Source: JAJTFW01 sp046330075 (GTDB lineage: Bacteria > Bacteroidota > Bacteroidia > AKYH767-A > OLB10). From it: 64,000 nt of DNA. Shown here in pieces: positions 9,104-17,328 of the stretch. The notes under the pieces are model-generated. The model searched no databases, was not told the DNA's origin, and saw only the letters and a list, made by a program, of their open reading frames with translations. Where the stretch lies: positions 1,364,001 to 1,428,000 of the forward strand of contig JAXLTL010000001.1 in NCBI GenBank assembly GCA_046330075.1, in the 5' to 3' direction. How positions within the stretch are numbered: position 1 is the stretch's first letter; every line of letters starts with the position of its first letter. A program made the translations under genes and the position numbers.

Positions 9104-9539
9104 TCACCAGTTCAGAAGAGCGAATGGTATTGCTTTTGTTACCCGCCTGATCTTCCAGTTGAATATTAAAAGTTGTTGACTCGGGTCCCGGAGCCGTGAT
9201 CAGGTTAATGTAGGGCATCACTATTTTCAGTGTTCCGCGAATCGCCGGTGTTCCGTCGGCAACAATCCTTCCGATGCGAAAACCATAAACCAGTTGATTC
9301 CGCTGATCGGTGAGAAACAGATTTTGTTTGTAGGCATTGTTTTCACCAATATCGCCATCCCCGTCTTCATAACTGATCTCTACCACCACGCTGTCAGTGA
9401 ACGCTCTCACCGTGTCCGGATAGATTTTCACAAAGCTGATTTTCGGGACTTCATCCAGCGGCGACTCTTTCTTACAGGATACAACCTGCAGAAAGCACAG
9501 CGACATCAGCGGGTAAAGGAGAAATTTGTTTTGAGCCAT
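9093..9539 (-). CDS. Small lipoprotein, last gene of the DUF1501 operon
   Basis: 148 residues with a lipoprotein signal (LCFLQVVSC then KKE). After the lipid anchor comes a single beta-sandwich-like domain with an acidic EDGDGDIGE loop that could bind calcium and an Ig-like C-terminal strand pattern (STTFNIQLEDQAGNKS). The function is not recognised. Its ATG lies 34 bases inside the end of the upstream cytochrome-like gene, an unusually long overlap that suggests translational coupling. It is probably the fifth gene of an exported operon. Confidence 0.8.
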   Translation of the reverse strand: MAQNKFLLYPLMSLCFLQVVSCKKESPLDEVPKISFVKIYPDTVRAFTDSVVVEISYEDGDGDIGENNAYKQNLFLTDQRNQLVYGFRIGRIVADGTPAIRGTLKIVMPYINLITAPGPESTTFNIQLEDQAGNKSNTIRSSELVITE

Positions 9540-10396
9540 GAATACGAATTGTTATTAGGCAGTTCAATAATGGTTTTGGTTACAGGATCTTTCACTTCAT
9601 AGCGCATATAGACGGTTGACCCTGCCGGAAACTGCGATGTATTTACAGATGCCACCCAACCCCAGCATACAGGACCATTCATCCATACGGCAGTTGCTGT
9701 TATTGCATTTGAAAAATTATTCGGGTCAAGACTGAACTTCATTCGGTTCAATGCAAGCTGCTGCTGCTGTGACTCAGGGTCACTGAGATACACCCAGAAA
9801 TGTATGGTTTCATTTGCAGGAGCCGGAAATGGGTCACTCCACGACGCACGCAGATTATCAATTTGCTGAAATGAACTGTTATATGCTGTGTACCCATGAA
9901 CTGTTGGAGGAACATTTACAGGTTGCGGCAGATGCCCGTCAGCATCGGGAGCGCCGGCCATAATCCAGCTGCGGATATGCCCTACTTCATCCGCAGTAAG
10001 TCCATCCATATAAATAGGCATTCGCGGAATCAACGTATCTTCAACCGTGACCCGATGAAACAACCAGGAGTTCACGGTGTCGCCCGGAATCACACGATAG
10101 CGAAATCGTTCATCGATTGTATTTTTAGTGACCGGCTGATATACGAGCGTATAATAGGTCGATTCGATGGTCCGGAAATCGGGTTCGAACGTACCGCCAT
10201 GGCAACTGGGAATTGCGCATTTGGGAGCAAAGATGTCGCGATGGAGTCCGGCAATACTCGCGGGACTTGCTGACGAAGACCCGCCACCGCCACTTATATT
10301 GTCAGCGGGGAAGGGATCTTCTTCCCTACCGCAACCGGCTCCGACGGCCATCACGACCATCAACCATAAATAAGTTCGTATACTAACGACCCGCAT
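9506..10396 (-). CDS. Cytochrome-like lipoprotein (PSCyt1-type)
   Basis: 296 residues with a lipoprotein signal ending VGAGC. The domain after the linker (residues ~45-160) reads DIFAPKCAIPSCHGG, then RVIPGDTVNSWLFHRVT, IPRMPIYMDGLT and EVGHIRSWIMAGAPD. This order matches planctomycete-type cytochrome c (PSCyt1) domains, which end in W-I-x-x-GA. The heme motif here is CxxxxCH, not CxxCH, so covalent heme attachment is plausible but not certain. The C-terminal ~120 residues form an Ig-like domain. It lies directly downstream (14 bases) of the DUF1501 gene. Likely periplasmic or surface; possibly redox-active. Confidence 0.8.
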   Translation of the reverse strand: MRVVSIRTYLWLMVVMAVGAGCGREEDPFPADNISGGGGSSSASPASIAGLHRDIFAPKCAIPSCHGGTFEPDFRTIESTYYTLVYQPVTKNTIDERFRYRVIPGDTVNSWLFHRVTVEDTLIPRMPIYMDGLTADEVGHIRSWIMAGAPDADGHLPQPVNVPPTVHGYTAYNSSFQQIDNLRASWSDPFPAPANETIHFWVYLSDPESQQQQLALNRMKFSLDPNNFSNAITATAVWMNGPVCWGWVASVNTSQFPAGSTVYMRYEVKDPVTKTIIELPNNNSYSWLKTNFSFTR

Positions 10397-10410
10397 AAGA
10401 GAAGATGAGT

Positions 10411-11715
10411 TTAGTTGGTGAAGGCCTGATACAACGGTGCACCGGAGAGGTAACCGCCCGGAATGTCGGAATAGAATCCAAGTATATGCGCAATGGTTGG
10501 TGCCACGTCGATGCTCTCACCTGTAACCGAAGTCACCACATTGTTCTGAACAACTTTTCCGGCTGGGCCTGCTACGAGGCAGAAAATCTCCTTCGACATT
10601 GCATCAGAATGATCGAGTCCGTAACGACCGTATTGATCCACGATTGAATTATGATCGAGGTTGCGTCCTATCTCCGGCACCACAATCAGCACTGTATCGT
10701 TAGCCATACCGGGTGTATTCTGTATCGTATTCCAGAGATGACCCACTGCATAGTCGGCCTTGCGAAGATTATTGCAGTACTCTGTAAAATCACTGTGGCC
10801 GGCATCTACACCTGTCATATTCACCACTAGTAATTCAGGAGAGAAATTTTTAATAATTTCTTCTGCGAAATACATATTATACATATCGCTGTTCATCCCT
10901 GATCCGATATTCCAGGGATCCCATAGCTGATTGCTGTTCTGTTTGGCTGCAAGTGAATTGCAGAAGTTCTCCATCAGCACACGGTCTGATTCCGTATTAA
11001 TCACCGATGGCGGAAGCTGTACAGCAGGATCAATAAAGGACTGATTCAGAAAATCACGCATCGTACCTATCTTCTGACGTTGCGGAACATTGAAGGTCCG
11101 GCATAAATCAATAGGCTTGTAGTTCCCATACGTAAAGATATTGAGCGGGCTGAAAAAATTTGCCCCGTACTGTGGACCGTAATCAGGATTCAGACTAAAG
11201 GCGAGGTTTTCATTCTCTCCAAGATGATCAGACACCCACCAGGCGTTGGTAGCTGAATTCGTTGGAGAATTATGCTTGCGGTAATACTCGAAAATGGTTG
11301 GAAACTGGGCCGGCTGATTGAAGTTAAGGTCATATCCGACATAATGTCCTGTAATGGCTGTAAAATGTCCCTGGTAATGACCGGAGGCATCGCTGCCATA
11401 TCTGAATCCTTTAAACAGCGTGCCCGACTGTTGCAAAGGAGAACTCAGCACCGGTGCAGGAACAGCATCGAGTCCGGGAAGGATATCATTCGAGATACTC
11501 TCATTTCCGGCCAGAATATTCGGCATCAGATTACCTTCGGCCTTATCGATCGACTCAAAATTCCGGACACCACCGGCATAAAGACATAACACCACATGAT
11601 TCGCAACGCGCGAACCGGTAGCTGCAAACAGACGACCCGAAGGGAGAATGTAAGGTGCAGCAAATGCGCCGGCCGTCGCCAGTCCCAATGATTTAACGAA
11701 TGATCTTCTGTTCAT
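10411..11715 (-). CDS. DUF1501 domain protein with Tat signal
   Basis: 434 residues from the ATG at 11715, chosen because it starts a clear twin-arginine signal (NRRSFVKSLGLATAGAFAAP). DUF1501 proteins share the alkaline-phosphatase/sulfatase fold and usually sit next to cytochrome-like PSCyt/DUF1549/DUF1800 genes; their reaction is not established. Seen here: VVLCLYAGGVRNFESIDKAEGN near the N-terminus, GHYQGHFTAITGH, NMTGVDAGHSDFTEYCNNL and PEIGRNLDHN near the C-terminus, positions where metal-binding Asp/His would be expected. The gene is in the middle of a five-gene exported operon, 4 bases after one lipoprotein gene and 14 before the next. Confidence 0.88.
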   Translation of the reverse strand: MNRRSFVKSLGLATAGAFAAPYILPSGRLFAATGSRVANHVVLCLYAGGVRNFESIDKAEGNLMPNILAGNESISNDILPGLDAVPAPVLSSPLQQSGTLFKGFRYGSDASGHYQGHFTAITGHYVGYDLNFNQPAQFPTIFEYYRKHNSPTNSATNAWWVSDHLGENENLAFSLNPDYGPQYGANFFSPLNIFTYGNYKPIDLCRTFNVPQRQKIGTMRDFLNQSFIDPAVQLPPSVINTESDRVLMENFCNSLAAKQNSNQLWDPWNIGSGMNSDMYNMYFAEEIIKNFSPELLVVNMTGVDAGHSDFTEYCNNLRKADYAVGHLWNTIQNTPGMANDTVLIVVPEIGRNLDHNSIVDQYGRYGLDHSDAMSKEIFCLVAGPAGKVVQNNVVTSVTGESIDVAPTIAHILGFYSDIPGGYLSGAPLYQAFTN

Positions 11716-11719
11716 GGTA

Positions 11720-12220
11720 TCAGAAATAACGGTACTCTTCAGCACTCAGGAAGGCATAGTACACCATTGCCGGAACAATGGTGGTATCCTGAATAATTTG
11801 TTGTTCAATGGTCCATCGTTCAAGGTCAGAAGGTTCCCGTTTATAGAAACAGGTATAGGCGTCACGCACAAACTTCGACACATCCGCCCGCATCGTTGCT
11901 GCATCCGGAACATGCGTTGAACGCTTCAGCAGATCGCGGATCACCATATCACGCATCAGCTCCTTATCTGTCATGGCATCGTAGCAGATCATTGTTTCAT
12001 CCAGTTCGGATGAAGTCATCTGCTTCTTCAGTAAATCGGCAAATGCACCCGACACAAATTGCCGGTCGGACTTCAACGCACGCTTCGTGCCGCCCTGTAT
12101 ATTTACAACAACAGGATTCACCTCATATATGGGCTCCGGTTTGGTACAGGCAACCCATGAACACAACACGGTTGCCATCACCATTGTATTTCTGATTTTA
12201 ATAGCCGCGCAGAAACTCAT
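11720..12220 (-). CDS. Lipoprotein of the DUF1501 operon
   Basis: 166 residues from the ATG at 12220, chosen because it gives a lipoprotein signal (MVMATVLCSWVAC). The mature part ends with FVRDAYTCFYKREPSDLERW ... MVYYAFLSAEEYRYF. This echoes the C-terminal LFRNLLYREPDSGELL ... IFLSHEFLRGY of the upstream neighbour and the YxxxLxREP motif of DUF1553/DUF4214-like repeats, so the two lipoproteins seem to be paralogous partners. The start lies 23 bases inside the end of the upstream gene, indicating coupling. Exact function unknown. Confidence 0.78.
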   Translation of the reverse strand: MSFCAAIKIRNTMVMATVLCSWVACTKPEPIYEVNPVVVNIQGGTKRALKSDRQFVSGAFADLLKKQMTSSELDETMICYDAMTDKELMRDMVIRDLLKRSTHVPDAATMRADVSKFVRDAYTCFYKREPSDLERWTIEQQIIQDTTIVPAMVYYAFLSAEEYRYF

Positions 12221-13064
12221 GTGATAAGAAGATTTTACGCATGGTAGTAATATGGTTTTTATGACTGCTGAATGCATCCGTATAAGAAAGCAATTCACCG
12301 GAATCAGGTTCACGATAAAGGAGATTCCGGAACAGCTCCCGAACCTGACCTTCGTAAAAAGAGCGCGACGAAAAGAAAATATTCAGAAAATCAGTATCTG
12401 TTGTTCCGGTCTGAAGAAATAACGTTGCCGGATATCCGTACATCATGGTGCTTGCGTTTTCCAGCTCACCATCAGTAGGCATCCGCAATAAAAAGAAACT
12501 GAAAACCGATTGCACCCAAACATCGCCTGAACCATTCACCCATGCAAACAGGCGTGAGGCTGTCATTCGTTTCTCCACCTCCAGAAGGCTGATGGTGCCA
12601 TTCAGAAACTGTTGCCGGGCATCCCGTAAATCCTGCATGCGCTGCAGCTCCAGCTGCAATCTTGTTACATCTACCGCATTCGCCGGATCGCTGATATCAG
12701 CCTCAATGGAGGTTATCATATCCTCAATATCTTCATCCGACGCACCATCCAGCAATTGCTGATTACGTATCTCATAATAATTTTCCAAAGCTTCGGGAGA
12801 ACTGATCAGTTTATTGATCAGTGCCGACTTTGAATCATTGGAGCAGTTGGTGATTGCGAGGCTTCTGATTTCAGCATCCATTACCGAATCAGAAGGCGTA
12901 ATGCCAATCGTAGAGAGATATACTTTCTGGACAAACTGCCGGATCTGGGTGAGTGAAACCGTGGGATCACTCATGGCTGTATTTCCGGGAATAATTTCCG
13001 GATCCTTTTTACAGGAAGTGATGATCAGGAGCGCCGGTAAAACCAGATATGATAATTTCTTCAC
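12198..13064 (-). CDS. Lipoprotein with DUF1549/DUF1800-like architecture, first gene of the DUF1501 operon
   Basis: 288 residues from a GTG at 13064, chosen because it opens a signal peptide KKLSYLVLPALLIITSC with lipobox. Segments TQIRQFVQKVYLSTIGITPSDSVMDAEI and VRELFRNLLYREPDSGELLSY resemble the 'R-x-F-L-D-L-x-G-x-x-P-T' and 'Y-x-x-x-L-x-R-x-P' motifs of planctomycete PSCyt2/DUF1553 proteins. The middle (~residues 95-165) is helical. A GAACTTTG sequence, one mismatch from the -7 consensus, lies just upstream at 13070-13077, consistent with a very short leader. It heads the operon that includes the Tat DUF1501 protein. Function unknown. Confidence 0.75.
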   Translation of the reverse strand: MKKLSYLVLPALLIITSCKKDPEIIPGNTAMSDPTVSLTQIRQFVQKVYLSTIGITPSDSVMDAEIRSLAITNCSNDSKSALINKLISSPEALENYYEIRNQQLLDGASDEDIEDMITSIEADISDPANAVDVTRLQLELQRMQDLRDARQQFLNGTISLLEVEKRMTASRLFAWVNGSGDVWVQSVFSFFLLRMPTDGELENASTMMYGYPATLFLQTGTTDTDFLNIFFSSRSFYEGQVRELFRNLLYREPDSGELLSYTDAFSSHKNHITTMRKIFLSHEFLRGY

Positions 13065-13194
13065 GAATACAAAGTTCGTGTACGGCAGGCCGGCAAAACC
13101 AAGGGTATACGCAAATACCTTACAAAAGTTCCTTCGCTTCTGTGAAAAAAACAACCACTTCTTACATCAGAAAAAAAAACGATCTGCTGCTGCT

Positions 13195-15114
13195 CTATTT
13201 CGCTACGGCTCCGCCTTCATACAACTGCGCGGCATATTTTGCAGAGGGTGAAATCACTTTTTCTCCCAGGCCCAAACGTGACCATATTTCGTCAACACGG
13301 GCAATCGTTGCTGCATCCGAAGCCAGAATATTGGGCCAATCACGGTCAAATCCGTCAAATTCTTTCACTTTCCGGGTTCCGTCGAAGGCTACATGATTCA
13401 CTTCTCCGGCTGTTGTTGCGGCGATATCGAAATGATCCCGCTTCGGATCTACATTATTGGAGAAACGCCATACTGCATCCGCCAGATCAGAAATATCCAT
13501 TGTATCTTCAAGGAAGATCAGCGTTTTAATTCTGGCAAATGCTGCCGACTTCAATAAAGCGTGCGCCATTTCCTGCACATGACCTTTTCTGTTTTTAGAG
13601 ATCGCAACAAAAACCAGCGGAACTCCTATCTGCAACAGCGCCGTATTCACATGCTTCAGTTCATCATACTTACGGATCTCAGCATTGATGGCGGGGATTG
13701 CTTCCGGCAGATCCTGCATGCCAGGTTCCCCGGAGGGCGCACCGGGAGCAAGCTCTTCTTCCATCTTACGGGTAGCATCCACTCCCATTTTTCCGCCGAA
13801 TGCCATGCGCGAACAACTGTGATCGAGCACATCCGTCGGACCCTGGGAATATGTGATATCCCGCAACGGATCCATGTGCATGGAAATATACCTCGCCACT
13901 TCTTTTGCATCGTGGATATTCACGTCCCCATCAACAACAATCATCATCTTGGTGAACATCATCTGTCCTGCCCCCCAGAGCGAATTCATCACCTTCAACG
14001 CCTGGCCGGGATAATCCTTCTTAATCTTAACAATCACCAGATTGTGAAACACCCCTTCCACGGGCAATACCATGTCCACGATTTCCGGCACTGCCGTCAT
14101 TTTGATAGGCGCCAGAAAAATGCGCTCTGTCGCTTTACCGATCCAGGCATCTTCCTGCGGAGGAATTCCTACAATGGTACATAGATAGACCGGATCTTTT
14201 CGGTACGTGATCGCCGTTATATGAAAACGCGGATAATAATCGGCAAGCGAATAATATCCGGTATGATCGCCGAACGGTCCTTCGAGGATATAGTCTTCTT
14301 CCGGATCCACATAGCCTTCGATAACAAAATCCGCATCTGCCGGCACCGACATATCGATGGTGAGGCATTTCACCAGCTCCACTCTTTTCTTCCTCAGGAA
14401 CCCGGCCAGCAGAAATTCATCCACCCCATCGGGCAGCGGAGCGGTTGCAGCATACGTATATGCCGGATCACCACCAATGGTAACGGCCACGGGCATCCGT
14501 TTTCCAAGTTTTTTATATTCATTAAAATGACGTGCGGAAACTTTATGACGGTGCCAGTGCATGCCTGTCATCTGCTTTTCAAACACCTGCATCCGGTACA
14601 ATCCCACGTTACGGATGCCGGTATGCGGATCGCGGGTCTGGATCACCGGCAGTGTTATAAACGGACCACCATCTTCCGGCCAGCAGGTGAGCACCGGAAG
14701 CTTCGTGATATCGGGGTCCTTCATCACTACTTCCTGACAGGCACCACGACCACTGATTTCTTTCGGCATCCACGAAGCAATTTCACCCAACTGCGGAAGC
14801 ATCTTCAGCTTATCCATGAACGAATGCTTCGGGCCCGTCAGTGTTTTAAACAAATCCTCTATTTCGCCGGCCACATCATCCAGCTTCTCCACTCCCAGTG
14901 CCATGGCCATTCGCTTTTCAGTGCCCATCGAATTGATGAGCACGGGAAAGTCGTAACCGGTATTCTCAAACAATAACGCCGGGCCATATTGTTTTGATAC
15001 ACGGTCAGTGATTTCTGTGATCTCCAGACGGGGGTTCACGTATTCCCGAATACGGACCAGTTCGCCGGCGTCTTCGAGCACCTTTATGAAATGCTGTAAA
15101 TTTTTATAGGCCAT
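13195..15114 (-). CDS. UbiD family decarboxylase, probable menaquinone-pathway enzyme
   Basis: Prenylated-FMN-dependent decarboxylase of 639 residues, longer than E. coli UbiD (~497) but in the range seen for menaquinone-type relatives. The family core is clear: LEGPFGDHTGYYSLADYYPRFH with the catalytic acid region, then PVYLCTIVGIPPQEDAWIGKATERIFL. With mqnD nearby, the likely role is decarboxylation of the prenylated dihydroxynaphthoate intermediate in the futalosine pathway (the MqnL step). This is inferred from context; a role on another aromatic acid cannot be excluded. No prFMN synthase gene (UbiX type) is seen in the window. Confidence 0.88.
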   Translation of the reverse strand: MAYKNLQHFIKVLEDAGELVRIREYVNPRLEITEITDRVSKQYGPALLFENTGYDFPVLINSMGTEKRMAMALGVEKLDDVAGEIEDLFKTLTGPKHSFMDKLKMLPQLGEIASWMPKEISGRGACQEVVMKDPDITKLPVLTCWPEDGGPFITLPVIQTRDPHTGIRNVGLYRMQVFEKQMTGMHWHRHKVSARHFNEYKKLGKRMPVAVTIGGDPAYTYAATAPLPDGVDEFLLAGFLRKKRVELVKCLTIDMSVPADADFVIEGYVDPEEDYILEGPFGDHTGYYSLADYYPRFHITAITYRKDPVYLCTIVGIPPQEDAWIGKATERIFLAPIKMTAVPEIVDMVLPVEGVFHNLVIVKIKKDYPGQALKVMNSLWGAGQMMFTKMMIVVDGDVNIHDAKEVARYISMHMDPLRDITYSQGPTDVLDHSCSRMAFGGKMGVDATRKMEEELAPGAPSGEPGMQDLPEAIPAINAEIRKYDELKHVNTALLQIGVPLVFVAISKNRKGHVQEMAHALLKSAAFARIKTLIFLEDTMDISDLADAVWRFSNNVDPKRDHFDIAATTAGEVNHVAFDGTRKVKEFDGFDRDWPNILASDAATIARVDEIWSRLGLGEKVISPSAKYAAQLYEGGAVAK

Positions 15115-15159
15115 ATCAATAACAACGCAACAACAGCGTGTTTAAGAGAATTGTTTGGT

Positions 15160-16071
15160 TCAGGAGAAAAATTCGTATTCGAACCTGTGTGCGAGATGGG
15201 TATCACGACCAGCGCGGGTAAGGTCTGTTTCATACACGGTTTCGTGCGTTACCAGACCGGACTCATTGTACTCCATCCGGTTGCGGGAAATCACAAAACC
15301 GTTTTCATCCGACAACGACTCTTCCAGCAAGCGTCCCTCCTCATCGTACTCATATAAAGATATCCGCGTATAAAATCCTTTTGACACACGCCGTGCCAGC
15401 CGGCCATTTTCATCATATTCGGACTTCACGGATGAAACCGGTTTGTTTTCCTCGTTGAATTTCAGCAACGAAGTTTCCTTCCCGTCCTCATTGTAGGTAT
15501 ACTCAAGCCGGCTGACCAGTTTATCATTACCGTCCAGTTCCTCTTCTTTCGCCATGAGATTTTTATCATTATATGCGAAAGTGTACTTCCGGGTAACACC
15601 GGCCGCATCGGTTACCAGCTTTTGAACAAGCAGATGCTGATCATTATACGTCAGCTCCTCTTTCGATTCAAACTCACCATCCGCATCATGTCTCACCACT
15701 GAAACCGGCTGACCATGCGTGGCAAATACATATTCCACTTTTTCTCCGGCATCGTCTCCATAAAATTTCACAATAGTGATGGGATGCCCTTCTGCATTTC
15801 GTGTTGTCACAAAACGCTCCAGAATGCCATCCATCGGCATTTCCATAACATGCTCGATCAGATTTCCTTTCTCATCGTACGTATAGGAATGCACTTCTTC
15901 CGGATCACCTGACCCATCGAATTTCTTTTCGGAGGCCAGAAGATTTTTGGGGCCATATTCCGCCACCAGAGAAAGGATTTCTTCGCCGGTCATATCTTCA
16001 TCACCACCACGAAGGATCGAACGCAGCGGGCTCGTAAACCGTTTTATCAGTCGGATATTCTCGTTACTCAT
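15160..16071 (-). CDS. YD-repeat-like cytosolic protein
   Basis: 303 residues with no signal peptide or membrane segment. From about residue 65 it consists of ~20-residue repeats of the form Y-x-YDExGxLxxx (YTYDEKGNLIEH, LTYNDQHLLVQK, FAYNDKNLMAKE, YTYNEDGKETSL, SEYDENGRLARR, YEYDEEGRLLEE, MEYNESGLVTHE), the RHS/YD-repeat pattern normally found in exported toxins. There is no toxin domain. The protein is acidic. Its ATG overlaps the stop of the YbaN-like gene by 8 bases, so it is probably translationally coupled to that membrane protein. Function unknown. Confidence 0.75.
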   Translation of the reverse strand: MSNENIRLIKRFTSPLRSILRGGDEDMTGEEILSLVAEYGPKNLLASEKKFDGSGDPEEVHSYTYDEKGNLIEHVMEMPMDGILERFVTTRNAEGHPITIVKFYGDDAGEKVEYVFATHGQPVSVVRHDADGEFESKEELTYNDQHLLVQKLVTDAAGVTRKYTFAYNDKNLMAKEEELDGNDKLVSRLEYTYNEDGKETSLLKFNEENKPVSSVKSEYDENGRLARRVSKGFYTRISLYEYDEEGRLLEESLSDENGFVISRNRMEYNESGLVTHETVYETDLTRAGRDTHLAHRFEYEFFS

Positions 16072-16495
16072 TCCGGGATATTTTCGGCAAAGGTACGATA
16101 GTTGGCTCAGGGCGGCGGGTTTTCACCGACAAGATATAGCCATTGATCCCCAGCATGGAGCAAGCGATCACCCATTTTACCCAGACCAGCTTCACCAAAA
16201 AGAGGATACTGAACGTCAATGAAATGGTCACCATGAATATCGCCAGCAACTTGGTTTTCATACGCATACCCTTACCGCGTTTCCAATCCATGATCTGCGG
16301 ACCGATGACCGGATGAGCCAGAATTTTCTTCAGGAATTTAGGGGAGCTCTTTGCAAAACAAAAGGAGGCCAGAATAAAAAACACGAGACCGGGCATCATC
16401 GGCAGGATGAAGCCGGCGATTCCTAATCCTGTGAAGATGAATCCAAACAGGATCCAGACAGGTTTAGGCAGCGAAATCCGGGAAAAGATACTCAT
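16064..16495 (-). CDS. YbaN/DUF454 family inner-membrane protein
   Basis: 143 residues from the ATG at 16495. This start is preferred because an exact TACCTTTG promoter element lies 16 bases upstream, leaving no room for an upstream start. Membrane segments: VWILFGFIFTGLGIAGFILPMMPGLVFFILA and LLAIFMVTISLTFSILFLVKLVWVKWVIACSMLGI. The G-x-x-G-x-x-LPxxPxxPF-like motif and the following CFAKSSPKFLKKILAHPVIG and DWKRGKGMRMKTK segments match DUF454 (YbaN). Function of the family is unknown. It leads a two-gene unit with the YD-repeat protein. Confidence 0.85.
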   Translation of the reverse strand: MSIFSRISLPKPVWILFGFIFTGLGIAGFILPMMPGLVFFILASFCFAKSSPKFLKKILAHPVIGPQIMDWKRGKGMRMKTKLLAIFMVTISLTFSILFLVKLVWVKWVIACSMLGINGYILSVKTRRPEPTIVPLPKISRNE

Positions 16496-16510
16496 GGGCT
16501 CTGACGATGG

Positions 16511-16518
16511 CAAAGGTA
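16511..16518 (-). promoter_or_regulatory. -7 promoter element TACCTTTG for the YbaN-like gene
   Basis: Minus-strand TACCTTTG is an exact TAnnTTTG match 16 bases upstream of the ATG at 16495. It fixes the start of this gene. Confidence 0.5.
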
Positions 16519-16677
16519 GGAGGTAATTCAGTAATATGTATGGTTTGCGTGTAAATCCACAGACCGGACCCTGATAACCAACAGCGCTCAAGCAACCTGC
16601 CTGTGTGTAATCTGCTACTTCGGCCGAAGCTTCATGAAATATTAATCATTTGTCTTCTTTCGTACATTCCGAACCCG

Positions 16678-16685
16678 TACCTTTG
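16678..16685 (+). promoter_or_regulatory. -7 promoter element TACCTTTG for the tetR-efflux operon
   Basis: Exact TAnnTTTG match, 32 bases before the GTG at 16717. The predicted transcription start falls inside the adjoining palindromic operator (16688-16712), as expected for repression by the downstream TetR protein. Confidence 0.55.
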
Positions 16686-16687
16686 CT

Positions 16688-16712
16688 GACCATTTGGTCA
16701 AACCAATCGGTT
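16688..16712. promoter_or_regulatory. Overlapping palindromes, probable TetR operator
   Basis: Three interlocking inverted repeats: GACCA-TT-TGGTC (16688-16699), TTGGT-CAA-ACCAA (16694-16706) and AACC-AATC-GGTT (16701-16712). They lie between the -7 element and the tetR start codon. The GACCA/TGGTC half-site style is common for TetR operators. Probable autoregulation of the whole pump operon. Confidence 0.6.
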
Positions 16713-16716
16713 AATC

Positions 16717-17328
16717 GTGTCAGCAGAACAACTCACCAGCGAGCAGAAGATTCTGGACGCCGCCAAGCGGGTCTTTGAAACAAAGGGCTATACCGGAGCA
16801 CGGATGCAGGAGATTGCGGACGAAGCCGGCATCAGCAAGGCTGCATTACACTATTACTTCCGATCGAAGGAAAAACTCTTCGACCGCATTTTTGAAGACA
16901 CCATCTCCGCATTCCTTCCAATTACGATGACCTGGGAAGATGATTCGACAGACTGGGAGCAAAAAATGCGCTCATTCATTGTCCAGTTCTTTGCGTTTCT
17001 TAAAACAAACTCGATGTTGTTTATTCTGGGAGAGATCAACAGGAACCCCGACCTGTTAAGCAAGCGTAAAAAAGACGGAAAGCCAAAAGTCAACAAGTTT
17101 ATTGCCTATTTCACCCGTTTGCAGGAAAAAGGACTTGTAAGAGATGTAGACCCAAAGCTGGTATATATCTTCCTGCATTCACTCTGCTCCTATCCGCTGA
17201 TAAACCGGGAGATTTTCAAAATGATCACGCGCACTTCCGATAAAGAATACGAACTCTTCCTCCACACTTATCCGGATCAGGTTGCAGACTTCCTGATCCT
17301 TCTTTATAAAAAGCAAAAAACAAGATGA
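16717..17328 (+). CDS. TetR/AcrR family transcriptional regulator of the efflux operon
   Basis: 203 residues from a GTG. The N-terminal HTH (ILDAAKRVFETKGYTGARMQEIADEAGISKAALHYYFRSKEKLF, residues ~10-55) is a textbook TetR DNA-binding domain. The C-terminal ligand domain is helical. The stop overlaps the ATG of the TolC-family gene by 4 bases (ATGA), so the regulator is co-translated with the pump it likely controls. A palindromic operator between promoter and start codon supports autorepression relieved by a substrate of the pump. The inducer is unknown. Confidence 0.93.
   Translation: MSAEQLTSEQKILDAAKRVFETKGYTGARMQEIADEAGISKAALHYYFRSKEKLFDRIFEDTISAFLPITMTWEDDSTDWEQKMRSFIVQFFAFLKTNSMLFILGEINRNPDLLSKRKKDGKPKVNKFIAYFTRLQEKGLVRDVDPKLVYIFLHSLCSYPLINREIFKMITRTSDKEYELFLHTYPDQVADFLILLYKKQKTR

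Noticed and set aside
13561..14184. 207-codon plus-strand frame inside the UbiD-family gene
   Set aside because: Antisense shadow of a well-supported enzyme gene.
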